Source: Flavobacterium notoginsengisoli (GTDB taxonomy: Bacteria; Bacteroidota; Bacteroidia; Flavobacteriales; Flavobacteriaceae). Taken from it: a stretch of 64,000 nucleotides of DNA. The stretch covers positions 310,001 to 374,000 of the forward strand of contig NZ_JACHLB010000005.1 of NCBI RefSeq assembly GCF_014207905.1, given 5' to 3'. Shown here in pieces: positions 27,079 to 34,317 of the stretch. The notes beneath the pieces were generated by a model. The model made no database searches, had not been told where the DNA came from, and saw only the letters and a list, made by a program, of their open reading frames with translations. The translations under genes were made by a program, and so were the position numbers. The first letter of the stretch is position 1. Each line of letters begins with the position of its first letter.

Positions 27079-27106
27079 CAGCCCACCGCATTTAAGCAGT
27101 GGGCTG
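27079..27106 (+). terminator. Terminator after the island lipoprotein gene
   Basis: CAGCCCAC...GTGGGCTG followed by T7. Confidence 0.9.
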
Positions 27107-27156
27107 TTTTTTTAATTGACCGATATGGTTAAGTTTCAAAGCATTCATTTAATCAG

Positions 27157-27438
27157 CTAACGCTGATAGTTATCTTCCAATACCTTGACAATATCGCTTT
27201 CACGAAACAAGATTTTCCGTTCGAGCTTGATAAAAGGTATCAGTCCGTCATCCCTGTATTGTTGCAATGTCCGTTTGCTGATGTGTAACATCTCGCAAAC
27301 CTGTTCGCCTGACAGATAGATTTCCCCTTTTAGTAATGGGTGGAAATATTCTCTGATATACAACAGTTCATTTTTGATGCCTACCACAGCTTCGAGCAGG
27401 GCAAGCATATCTTCGTTTGAATCTCCAATCTGTTTCAT
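27157..27438 (-). CDS. Helix-turn-helix (excisionase/MerR-like) protein, distal copy
   Basis: The 93-residue protein has an N-terminal helix and a C-terminal winged-helix DNA-binding domain of the Bacteroidetes transposon type (GEQVCEMLHISKRTLQQYRDDGLIPFIKLERKILFRESDIVKVLE). Such proteins often act as excision factors or regulators of excision and mobilisation. Its start overlaps the end of the upstream, similar gene by four bases, so the two are translationally coupled. Confidence 0.85.
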   Translation of the reverse strand: MKQIGDSNEDMLALLEAVVGIKNELLYIREYFHPLLKGEIYLSGEQVCEMLHISKRTLQQYRDDGLIPFIKLERKILFRESDIVKVLEDNYQR

Positions 27439-27731
27439 TTCTTTTGCTTTTTTAATGGTCGCTCTCCCTGCATAAGTAACTCCACTTCGGATAATCTGAA
27501 ATACGTTTTCCGATTGATCTGCGTTGCTCCAAGAATGCCTTTTGCCCTATACGTCTGCAACGTTCTTTTGCTGATATTGAGCAGTTGGCAGGCTTCCTGT
27601 TGGTCGAGCCATTTCGTTGCCTGTTGCAATGCCTTGTAAGGCGTAGTGATTTTCTTAATCAATAAAGAAACTTCCTTTACTTCTCTGTGCAATGCTTTTA
27701 AAATCTGAATGTCCAAAACTGTTATTTCCAT
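27435..27731 (-). CDS. Helix-turn-helix (excisionase/MerR-like) protein, proximal copy
   Basis: The 98-residue protein repeats the domain of the following gene (QQEACQLLNISKRTLQTYRAKGILGATQINRKTYFRLSEVELLM) with a different N-terminal helix. The two probably arose by tandem duplication and may work together in excision control. A copy of the four-fold leader motif lies 54 bases upstream of its start (27785-27829), suggesting shared regulation with other minus-strand genes of the island. Confidence 0.85.
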   Translation of the reverse strand: MEITVLDIQILKALHREVKEVSLLIKKITTPYKALQQATKWLDQQEACQLLNISKRTLQTYRAKGILGATQINRKTYFRLSEVELLMQGERPLKKQKK

Positions 27732-27784
27732 ATCCGCATCATTTAATCCTCAAAAGTAAAAGCAACTTATAAAGGTTGCTCCAA

Positions 27785-27829
27785 TGTTGTAGTCAGAAGT
27801 AGCATTTGGCGTTTAGTTGCCAAATACTC
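27785..27829 (-). promoter_or_regulatory. Leader motif, copy A
   Basis: On the minus strand this copy contains TTTGGCAACTAAACGCCAAA, whose TTTGGC and GCCAAA arms are inverted, followed by a form of TGCCACTGACTACCAC. Other copies are at 28269-28308, 30215-30258 and 31060-31100. Each lies upstream of a minus-strand gene of the island. Confidence 0.6.
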
Positions 27830-27831
27830 GG

Positions 27832-28212
27832 TTATAATCCCAACTTTGGTTTTTGGTTTTTTGGGCGAGCCTGTTGTATTTTGTTTGAATTGTCCATTTT
27901 TAAAGCAGGCTTTTTATTGGTCTGTACGTTCTGATTGTTTTCAGCATTTTTATAACCCGAACGCATAACCGTTTTGGTAGCGCCTATGATGCTTTCAGGT
28001 TCGGCAGTCTGTTTTTTTTGTTCAGCACGCTTGCCCCCGAACAGCCTGCCCAGACCTAAACCCTTTGTGTCTGTGAATTGGCGTTTAAAGTTGGCTATGA
28101 AATTGGAAATGGGGTCGCTGCCCTTATCGACCTGAATAAAAGGTATATTCTTTTTTTTCTCAGATTCTTCTTTTTCTTTACGCTCTTTGTCGGTTGTTAT
28201 TTTTTGTGCCAT
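27832..28212 (-). CDS. Basic, low-complexity island protein of unknown function
   Basis: Taking the start at MAQKITTDK (28212), the product is about 126 residues: a charged helical N-terminus (KERKEKEESEKKKNIP), a short central segment (DPISNFIANFKRQFTDTKGLGLGRLFGG) and a Lys/Asn/Gln-rich tail. It looks like an accessory DNA- or membrane-associated mobilisation protein, but no family is recognised. A Met at 28257 is possible; 28212 is preferred because it puts the leader motif at the same 50-57 base distance as in two neighbouring genes. Confidence 0.6.
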   Translation of the reverse strand: MAQKITTDKERKEKEESEKKKNIPFIQVDKGSDPISNFIANFKRQFTDTKGLGLGRLFGGKRAEQKKQTAEPESIIGATKTVMRSGYKNAENNQNVQTNKKPALKMDNSNKIQQARPKNQKPKLGL

Positions 28213-28268
28213 AGGTTCAAAATTTCCCCCAATGTAAACCATAAAAGAATGCTTCATTTGCCTTTGGC

Positions 28269-28308
28269 TTTTAGTGGCAGTCTTTGGCGTTCAATTGCCA
28301 AATGCTTT
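28269..28308 (-). promoter_or_regulatory. Leader motif, copy B
   Basis: The minus strand reads TTTGGCAATTGAACGCCAAA followed by GACTGCCACT. The 6-base arms TTTGGC and GCCAAA match copy A exactly, with a different 8-base centre. Confidence 0.6.
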
Positions 28309-28364
28309 GATATAAATTCATCTACGGTTAAGATATTTTGTAGTTTTGTATTAAAGAATAGGCA

Positions 28365-28625
28365 ATGAAAGTCAATAAAACCGAAATATTAAATAATATC
28401 TGTTACACCGAACTTGTATATGGCAGAATAAATAAAAAGCTACGAGTAGACTATTCAAAATCTGAAATTGAAAAATTGATTTTTAATGCCATAAGCGAAA
28501 CGGCAGAAAAATTCATTCAGAAAATCGGTAAAAATTATTATATAACAAACACTTACAAAAATATTAGGATTACAATCAACACATACACACACAGGGTTAT
28601 CACTGTTGACAGAATTACAAAATAA
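28365..28625 (+). CDS. DUF3781 family protein
   Basis: The 86-residue protein shows the DUF3781 pattern: short helical start, KLRVDYSKSEIEKLI, then FIQKIGKNYYITN and RITINTYTHRVITVDRI. The function of the family is not known; it is frequent in accessory regions. A TAGTTTTG -7 element at 28341-28348 precedes it closely. It is the only plus-strand gene in this part of the island. Confidence 0.8.
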   Translation: MKVNKTEILNNICYTELVYGRINKKLRVDYSKSEIEKLIFNAISETAEKFIQKIGKNYYITNTYKNIRITINTYTHRVITVDRITK

Positions 28626-29134
28626 CAACTGCTTTAACCACAATTAATATAAGTTAAGCAAAGTATAAATCAACTTCCAAAAAAAGAATAAAAAGGCAGC
28701 AAAGATAAGGCAGACAGCCACCGCACCACCCAACCAAAAGCTTACGGCATAATGGCAGGGCAAATATGGTGGCTTCGCCGAGTTTGTTGTGTTGCCCTGC
28801 CACCCTTCGGGACTTATTCCGTTTCCTTTTGGTTTTTTCGCCTGTCCGCCTTGTTAAAATGGCTTTCTTTTTTTTCTGTTTTTTTGTTTTGGAAAATATT
28901 TTTTGATAGGGAGTTTCAGTACTATAATTAGCAGATGCAGGATACCCCTTGTATCTATAGGTTAGGGATAGCCCGATTTCTTTTTCTTGACAAGTTGCAG
29001 AGCAAGAAAAAGAAGCAAAAAGAACTCCGCTATTGGGGTTGGAACTGTTAAGCTAAAGCCGTTGGATGACAAAAAAAGATAGGCTGATTTCTCAGCCTAT
29101 CCATCTATAAGATAATAAAAATTGTTGTTGTAAC
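28626..29134. other. Gene-less island segment with a long inverted repeat
   Basis: About 500 bases without a convincing gene. GGCAGGGCAA (28754-28763) pairs exactly with TTGCCCTGCC (28792-28801) across a 28-base loop, followed by a second small hairpin (CCCTTCGGG). GC content is higher here than in the flanks. At the right end is the terminator hairpin of the DUF6922 gene. A role in replication, transfer or as a non-coding RNA is possible but unproven. Confidence 0.5.
29078..29101 (-). terminator. Terminator after the AbiEii-DUF6922 pair
   Basis: GATAGGCTGA/TCAGCCTATC, a perfect 10-base-pair stem with a 4-base loop, followed on the minus strand by T7. Confidence 0.9.
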
Positions 29135-29452
29135 TTATATCCAATGGTAAGGCTTGTCCTTACGGTTCAGATAGCAGTACATTTCTTCCTTTTTAAGTTC
29201 TGGGAAGAACCTCAATGCCCTATCAATTGCATAGTTGGGTAAGAAGTAAATTTCGTCACGGATTGCTTTGATAACCCTGCTATGACCATAGAAACGGACA
29301 AGCTCATCAATTTCATTTTGACCGCCACGTTCTATGATACGGGTTATAATAGTCTTGTAGGCTTTCTTAAAGTCCATTGCTTCGATGTCGAAATCCCAAA
29401 AAAACACTCGGTCAAGATTTGGAATGTCGTTATTTTTTTCTCTTAATTCCAT
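29135..29452 (-). CDS. DUF6922-type protein, probable partner of the AbiEii toxin
   Basis: The 105-residue protein has the pattern DRVFFWDFDIEAMDFKKAYKTIITRIIERG then VRFYGHSRVIKAIRDEIYFLPNYAIDRALRFF, which I associate with the DUF6922 family found beside AbiEii-like nucleotidyltransferases in Bacteroidetes. It lies 39 bases downstream of that gene on the same strand, with a shared terminator after it. An antitoxin role is an inference from the pairing. In classical AbiE systems the antitoxin gene comes first; here it is second. Confidence 0.7.
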   Translation of the reverse strand: MELREKNNDIPNLDRVFFWDFDIEAMDFKKAYKTIITRIIERGGQNEIDELVRFYGHSRVIKAIRDEIYFLPNYAIDRALRFFPELKKEEMYCYLNRKDKPYHWI

Positions 29453-29491
29453 ATAGTAAAGATACGATTTTTTTAGTTGTTCACTGATTTT

Positions 29492-30166
29492 TCAACGCCT
29501 AAAGCCTCTACCTTTTTTCGGCAGATCGGGTATTTGTCCAAATTTTAAAGACGGATTAAGAACCGCCTTGTTTAAGCGTTCATTAATTTTTTCCATATCG
29601 GTCTCTTTACCTTTTAACAACTTAACTTTTGCTTCGTGGTCGATATTCTTGTGATACAATAAGGCGTATGTAGCCATTGCAGGATTACCACCATATTTAT
29701 TTTGATATGCTTCTAAATAGGTTCTAAGCGGATGGTGTTCTAATAGAAAATGCATATCTATAAAATCCTTAATCCGTGTACCATTTTGGAATATGGCGTG
29801 GAGTTTCATTGCCCCTATGTCCTCTAAGGATGCTAATCGTATCCCATCTTTTGTTTCAATTGGCTTTTGCCATGGATATTGATGCGAAAGAATATCAACT
29901 TTAATCTTATCTATATCAAGTAAGATTGTATTATTAAACATATCGTTTATCAATACCCGAGGATATTGAGTGACTAAATGTTTTAATAGCTTCTGTTCAT
30001 CAAAGCCTTTGGTTGTAAAAAGGTCAATATCAATACTCAATCGGTGACCAATCTGTAGACTTAATGCAGTTCCCCCTACAAGGTTAAAATCTTTCAGCAT
30101 TTCATCTTTCATTAGTGCATGGAGAAGTTTCCACATCTCACTGCTGACTGTTTCTTTGTGTAGCAT
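29492..30166 (-). CDS. AbiEii/AbiGii-type nucleotidyltransferase (toxin)
   Basis: The 224-residue protein has the AbiEii nucleotidyltransferase core VGGTALSLQIGHRLSIDIDLF with the two catalytic aspartates, a later LDIDKIKVDIL strand and RLASLEDIGAMKLHAI. These proteins act as type IV-like toxins in abortive-infection or element-maintenance systems; some modify tRNA 3' ends. It forms a two-gene unit with the DUF6922 gene. Leader motif copy C lies 49 bases upstream. Confidence 0.88.
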   Translation of the reverse strand: MLHKETVSSEMWKLLHALMKDEMLKDFNLVGGTALSLQIGHRLSIDIDLFTTKGFDEQKLLKHLVTQYPRVLINDMFNNTILLDIDKIKVDILSHQYPWQKPIETKDGIRLASLEDIGAMKLHAIFQNGTRIKDFIDMHFLLEHHPLRTYLEAYQNKYGGNPAMATYALLYHKNIDHEAKVKLLKGKETDMEKINERLNKAVLNPSLKFGQIPDLPKKGRGFRR

Positions 30167-30214
30167 GATTTTTCGTTTTTCGGGAATTTAATCCCGAAAA
30201 CGAAGCCTTTGCCC

Positions 30215-30258
30215 AAAGTGGTAGTCAGTGGCATTGTTTGGCGTTCATGGGCACAATG
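30215..30258 (-). promoter_or_regulatory. Leader motif, copy C
   Basis: The minus strand reads ATGAACGCCAAACAATGCC followed by ACTGACTACCAC. It shares AACGCCAAA and TGCCACTGACTACCAC with the other copies; the TTTGGC arm is replaced by GTGCCCA. Confidence 0.6.
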
Positions 30259-30309
30259 AGGGATGAATATCCAAAAGATTATATGGCTCTTTGCCTACAC
30301 AAACCGTTA

Positions 30310-30795
30310 TCAGAACAACGGCTTGTGCTTATCGTTATAGATTTCCTTAATCAGCTCTCCGAACTCCTGAAAGTGGAATTCGATAATATTATCCAGATAA
30401 GCATAAATTGTCAGCTTGTCAATTCCCATAATGTTGGTAAGCCTGTTAAATGTTTCGTGATGTTCCTGCCGTACATAGACCGATTTGCCTTTGCTTGCAT
30501 TTCTTTTAGGGATTCTAAAGAACGTTACGCAATAATCCTCTTTCGTCAGCTTCTTTGGTTTTGAAACGGTTCTTTTGGTATCGCCTGCAATCGGTTTTGT
30601 ATCTTCTGGTTCTACAGATTTTTCGCCTGTTTCAATTGCAGTAAGCTCATCACTATGCGGTAAAGTGTTCTGCTCTTGTTCAGGTTCTTTCTTTTCATCA
30701 GTTAGGAAATTTTCAATAGAAAAACTCTCTTTTTCGGGTTGCTGATTTTTGTTTTCTTCGTGTATCATATCTCTTAATTTTAATATTATATCCAA
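30310..30795 (-). CDS. DUF3408 family mobilisation/transfer protein
   Basis: The 161-residue protein has a variable acidic N-terminal half and a conserved C-terminal half (DYCVTFFRIPKRNASKGKSVYVRQEHHETFNRLTNIMGIDKLTIYAYLDNIIEFHFQEFGELI-type), the DUF3408 pattern usual in Bacteroidetes conjugative and mobilisable elements. The C-terminal part resembles ribbon-helix-helix DNA-binding proteins. It probably regulates or takes part in transfer near the oriT region. It diverges from the mobilisation genes across a 537-base non-coding stretch. Confidence 0.8.
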   Translation of the reverse strand: MDIILKLRDMIHEENKNQQPEKESFSIENFLTDEKKEPEQEQNTLPHSDELTAIETGEKSVEPEDTKPIAGDTKRTVSKPKKLTKEDYCVTFFRIPKRNASKGKSVYVRQEHHETFNRLTNIMGIDKLTIYAYLDNIIEFHFQEFGELIKEIYNDKHKPLF

Positions 30796-31059
30796 TTAGC
30801 TGTTTGGTTGGTTAAGTAGTCAGCTGTATGTTCTGTACCAATGTAACAACCTATCTACCTATGCATTTGCATACCCTTAATTAGCTGTTTCGCTAACTGA
30901 AAAATATGCAATTAGCCAGCAACCACGTATGTTGATTTGTTATCAGTCACCCTCATTTGCAATCAGGATTTATGCTGATTGGTTACATCGTTAACGATAC
31001 AAGTAACCAGCTGGCTAAACATATACAAAGGACGCAAAAGCAGTCCCAATCTTAATCAG

Positions 31060-31100
31060 GGTGGCAGTCAGTGGCACAATTTGGCGTTCATTGTCATTGT
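31060..31100 (-). promoter_or_regulatory. Leader motif, copy D
   Basis: The minus strand reads ATGAACGCCAAATTGTGCC followed by ACTGACTGCCACC. It lies 265 bases upstream of the DUF3408 gene, farther than the other copies lie from their genes. Confidence 0.55.
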
Positions 31101-31214
31101 TGTAAATAACTATTATTCAAATAGTCTTACCGAAATTTGTAATGGAAGCTATGGGTTTTTCCTGCTAACTACAATCCGTTGGCAAAACGGATTTTTCTGA
31201 ACCCTTGTTCAGAG

Positions 31215-31267
31215 CAAGTTATCTTTTGAGGTACTCGAAATGAATTTCGGCACCTCAAAAGCACTTG
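31215..31267. other. oriT-like long hairpin before the mob genes
   Basis: Three nested arm pairs fold into one hairpin: CAAGT (31215) with ACTTG (31263), TTTTGAGGT (31224-31232) with ACCTCAAAA (31252-31260), and CGAAAT (31236) with ATTTCG (31244). It is followed by a GC-rich TTGCAGGGGGCTGG stretch and lies just upstream of the mobC-like and relaxase genes, the usual place for an origin of transfer. The nick site is not determined. Confidence 0.65.
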
Positions 31268-31332
31268 CCCTTGCAGGGGGCTGGAAACGGCTCCGAAGTC
31301 GCCCGTTTGTTTAAAAATTAAAATGGATTATT

Positions 31333-31767
31333 ATGGAAGAGAATGACAGAAAACAGATTAGGAAAACAGGGAGAAAACCAAAGATTGACCCTGCGGTACA
31401 TCGGTATTCCTTTAACCTGAATGACGAGGACAATGCCAAATTCCTTGCCCTTTTTGACCAGTCGGGAATGAAAGTAACGGCACATTTCATTACGGCTTGC
31501 ATCTTTCAGAAGACAGTAAAGACCGTCAAAATTAATATGGATGCAGTAGAATACCACGAAGGGCTGACCCGATTTTTTAGCCAATTCAGAGGGATAGCAA
31601 CCAATTACAATCAGATTGTAAAGCTGTTGAACACAAACTTTTCGGATAAGAAAGCATCTGCATACCTCTATAAATTGGAAAAACAGACAATAGAAATGAA
31701 AGAATTGTTGCTGAAAGTTGTTGCCCTAAGCTCAGAATTTGAAAAGAAATACCTGAAAAAAGAGTAG
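31333..31767 (+). CDS. MobC/MobA-like relaxosome accessory protein
   Basis: The 144-residue protein has a basic N-terminus, a ribbon-helix-helix-like segment (HRYSFNLNDEDNAKFLALFDQSGMKVTAHFITACIF) and a C-terminal coiled helix (FSQFRGIATNYNQIVKLLN...), the pattern of Bacteroidetes plasmid/element mobilisation MobC proteins. It would bind oriT and help the relaxase. It ends four bases before the relaxase start, so the two are coupled. Confidence 0.85.
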   Translation: MEENDRKQIRKTGRKPKIDPAVHRYSFNLNDEDNAKFLALFDQSGMKVTAHFITACIFQKTVKTVKINMDAVEYHEGLTRFFSQFRGIATNYNQIVKLLNTNFSDKKASAYLYKLEKQTIEMKELLLKVVALSSEFEKKYLKKE

Positions 31768-31771
31768 AAAA

Positions 31772-33028
31772 ATGATTGCAAAAATTGGAAAAGGAAGCAA
31801 TATGTACGGGGCAATTCTGTACAATCAGCAGAAAGTGGAAAAGGAAAACGGAGCGGTTCTGTTGCTAAATAAGATACCTGATACGGTGGACGGCAGGTAT
31901 TCTTCCCAATATTTCAACAAATGTTTTGAGCCGTATCTGTTTGCCAATATCAAAACAGAAAAGACGGTAAGGCATATATCGCTGAACCCAGATCCTGCGG
32001 ATAAGGTCAGCGACCAGCAGTTTGCGGATATGGCACAGGAATATATGGAACGTATGAGGTACGGCAATCAGCCCTATATTGTTTTCAAGCATACCGATAT
32101 AGACCGCACGCATATCCATATCGTTTCGACCTGCGTGGAAATTGACGGAAAGAAAATCCCCGATGATTACGACCACCCACGCTCAATGGCAATCTGTAGG
32201 GCTTTGGAAACGAAATATAACCTGAACAAAGCCACCGAACAGGAACAGAAACAAGCCGATAAGGTTTTTAAGCCTGTAAATCATAAAAATGGAGACATCA
32301 AAAGTCAGATTGCTTCGGTAGTACGGCATCTGCCAAAGTATTATAGCTATTCTACTATGGGTAGCTACAATGCGTTACTTTCCCTTTTTAATATCACAGC
32401 AGAAGAAGTCAAAGGCGAGCGAAACGGTCAAACCGTAAACGGATTGGTTTATGTGGCATTAGATGAAAATGACAACAAGACAAGCAATCCGTTCAAAGCA
32501 TCACTTTTTGGAAAAGATGCAGGAGTAACACAGCTTCAAAAACATTTTGAGCAGTCCAAAGAAAAAACGAAAACCAATCCTGCAAGGTCTGTATTAAAGA
32601 ATACCATTGAATTGGCTATACGTACCACAAACAGCGAAACGGAGTTTAAAAAGCAACTTGTAGAGCAGGGTATCAATACGGTTGTAAGACGTAATAATGA
32701 AGGACGAATTTACGGAATGACCTTTATTGACCACGAAAGCCGTAGTGTTTGGAACGGTTCAGCTTTGGATAGAAACCTGTCAGCAAATGTCTTTAACGAA
32801 TGGTGGGACAATGGAAATAAGCCCGAGTTAAAAATGCAGAATAGCCCTTCTAGTACGAATACGATAGACAATCTGCCGACAAAAGACCTATTTGAAATTA
32901 TTTCAAATGAGCATTCAGATAGTTCTGATTTAGGATTATTCAGTTTGCTACCTGATGCACAGGGAGAAGATTACGAGGAAGAAGTGTTTGCTAATCAGAT
33001 TAAGAAGAAAAAATATTACCCTAGATAA
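31772..33028 (+). CDS. Relaxase/mobilisation nuclease
   Basis: The 418-residue protein begins MIAKIGKGSNMYGAILYN and contains RHISLNPDPADK and the metal-binding HxH region DRTHIHIVSTCVEIDGKKI, the conserved motifs of Bacteroidetes MobB-type (MOBP-like) relaxases. The Tyr nucleophile is probably in the N-terminal motif. It nicks oriT and pilots the strand. No coupling protein or mating-pair genes are present in the island, so transfer would need a helper element. Confidence 0.9.
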   Translation: MIAKIGKGSNMYGAILYNQQKVEKENGAVLLLNKIPDTVDGRYSSQYFNKCFEPYLFANIKTEKTVRHISLNPDPADKVSDQQFADMAQEYMERMRYGNQPYIVFKHTDIDRTHIHIVSTCVEIDGKKIPDDYDHPRSMAICRALETKYNLNKATEQEQKQADKVFKPVNHKNGDIKSQIASVVRHLPKYYSYSTMGSYNALLSLFNITAEEVKGERNGQTVNGLVYVALDENDNKTSNPFKASLFGKDAGVTQLQKHFEQSKEKTKTNPARSVLKNTIELAIRTTNSETEFKKQLVEQGINTVVRRNNEGRIYGMTFIDHESRSVWNGSALDRNLSANVFNEWWDNGNKPELKMQNSPSSTNTIDNLPTKDLFEIISNEHSDSSDLGLFSLLPDAQGEDYEEEVFANQIKKKKYYPR

Positions 33029-33105
33029 CAAAGTTAAGAGTCAGTCTTATTGTTGTAGCTAAAATCCTCAGCAGGGTTGTGCAATCGAAACTTCGAGCTT
33101 TGATT

Positions 33106-34197
33106 TCATATCCTATCCAAAGGAGAAACGACTTTAGCAATCGATGAGTCCGAAGCCCTAGCATAAATTTGCGTGGTACGGATATCATTATGCCCCAAAA
33201 GCTTTTGGATAAAACTAATGTCTGTACCAAACTCCAAAAGATGTGTTGCATAGCTGTGCCTCAATCCGTGAATGCCTATTTTTTTGTTTATTTTCGCCTT
33301 TTCCATTGCCTTTTTGAAAATAAGCTGTGAACTTCGTACTGTATATTGCCCACCCTGCTGCCCCTCAAAAAGAAAGTCTTTCGGAAGATATTCTTTATAA
33401 TAGCTGCGTAAATCTTCCAAAACTGAATGTGGCAGGTTGACATATCTGTCCTTTTTGCCTTTACCCCTGTGAATACGTACTTTCATATCGTGGCTGTCGA
33501 TGTCTTCAATTTTCAGGTTCACGATTTCGCTTACACGCAAGCCCATTCCGTAACAAAGTTTTAGGATAAGCCGGTGTTTACTATTTTCAGTTACTGAAAA
33601 AAGCTTTTTTACCTCTTCAATATTGAGTGCTTTGGGCAAAAGTAAAGGTTTTTTAGGGCGGGGAATGTCTAGAAACATTTTTTTGCGATGCAAAACTTTT
33701 TCGAAGTAGAACTTGATGGCATTTATCCTGCTGTGAATTTGGTTTTCAGAAAGTTTCAGTTCTTTGAAGCAGTATAGAAAATAGCTTTGGAGTCTTTCGG
33801 GTGAAAGTTCCTGTACAGGAAAATCTTTAAGCAGGTACAATAATTGGGCAAACTCAATGGAATAAGTGCGAATGGTATTTGGCGATAAGCTTTTGAGAAT
33901 AAGTATGTTTTGGTATTTTTGAAACTCGGGCAAATTGGATGCCGCTATTTTGGACAGCACTTCTTTTCCGACAATATCGGGCTGCATACCGAAAAGGTTT
34001 CTGTTATGCAGATTATCAATCACATACCAAGCTTTTTCCAATTGTGACCAATGTGCTTTGGTTTGTTGTCGTAACATTTCAATCAAGCATTTGTCATAAT
34101 TAAATTTTAACCAAATCACCTTCTTTTCCCGATGTGTTCCTAAAGTGATTTTAAAAAGCGAAGGGTTAAAATCGGGGTTCGTACTTTGTGTATCCAT
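33106..34197 (-). CDS. Second tyrosine recombinase, Xer/IntI-like, with extra N-terminal domain
   Basis: The 363-residue protein has a SAM-like core-binding domain (SLSPNTIRTYSIEFAQLLYLL, about residues 103-190) and a catalytic domain with GMGLRVSEI (Arg), HRGKGKKDRYV (Lys), HGLRHSYATHLLEFG (His-x-x-Arg), GHNDIRTTQIYAR (His/Trp-position His and Tyr) and the ending SPLDRI, like the SPLD end of integron integrases. It lacks the extra helix insertion of IntI. Residues 1-95 form an added domain with FNYDKCLIEML and HWSQLEKAWYVI, reminiscent of HARP domains that bind folded or forked DNA. It diverges from the cassette-like array on its right, as an integron integrase does. Confidence 0.85.
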   Translation of the reverse strand: MDTQSTNPDFNPSLFKITLGTHREKKVIWLKFNYDKCLIEMLRQQTKAHWSQLEKAWYVIDNLHNRNLFGMQPDIVGKEVLSKIAASNLPEFQKYQNILILKSLSPNTIRTYSIEFAQLLYLLKDFPVQELSPERLQSYFLYCFKELKLSENQIHSRINAIKFYFEKVLHRKKMFLDIPRPKKPLLLPKALNIEEVKKLFSVTENSKHRLILKLCYGMGLRVSEIVNLKIEDIDSHDMKVRIHRGKGKKDRYVNLPHSVLEDLRSYYKEYLPKDFLFEGQQGGQYTVRSSQLIFKKAMEKAKINKKIGIHGLRHSYATHLLEFGTDISFIQKLLGHNDIRTTQIYARASDSSIAKVVSPLDRI

Positions 34198-34317
34198 ATA
34201 GCTTCGTATTTTGAATATCTACAAATATATAAAATCCTAAGTTACTGACGTACTGCTAGATATTTAATTTGTGAATTTATTAAAACTTTCGCATATTTGT
34301 GTGTTGGGCGTCATAGT
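34198..34317. other. Candidate primary attachment region of the cassette array
   Basis: These 120 bases lie between the recombinase start and the first GTT-type core, GTTGGGC at 34303-34309. The core region TGTGTTGGGCGTCATAGT (34300-34317) is complementary to 34884-34901 at 17 of 18 positions. In an integron this would be attI plus the start of the first cassette. No repeat or strong hairpin is seen in the left part. Confidence 0.5.

Larger units (their letters stand above)
30796..31332. other. Transfer-control region with nested palindromes and leader motif D
   Basis: This non-coding stretch separates DUF3408 from the mob genes. It has ATCGTTAACGAT (30987-30998), a perfect 12-base palindrome set inside GGTTAC (30981-30986) and GTAACC (31003-31008). 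Repeated TTAGCTGTTT and GCTGGCTAA words occur between 30797 and 31020. Leader motif copy D is at 31060-31100. The oriT-like hairpin (31215-31267) is at its right end. Confidence 0.6.

Noticed and set aside
33106..34197. True IntI integron integrase
   Set aside because: The stretch between the KDRYV strand and the HGLRH motif is too short for the IntI-specific extra helix, so the protein is called Xer/IntI-like only.
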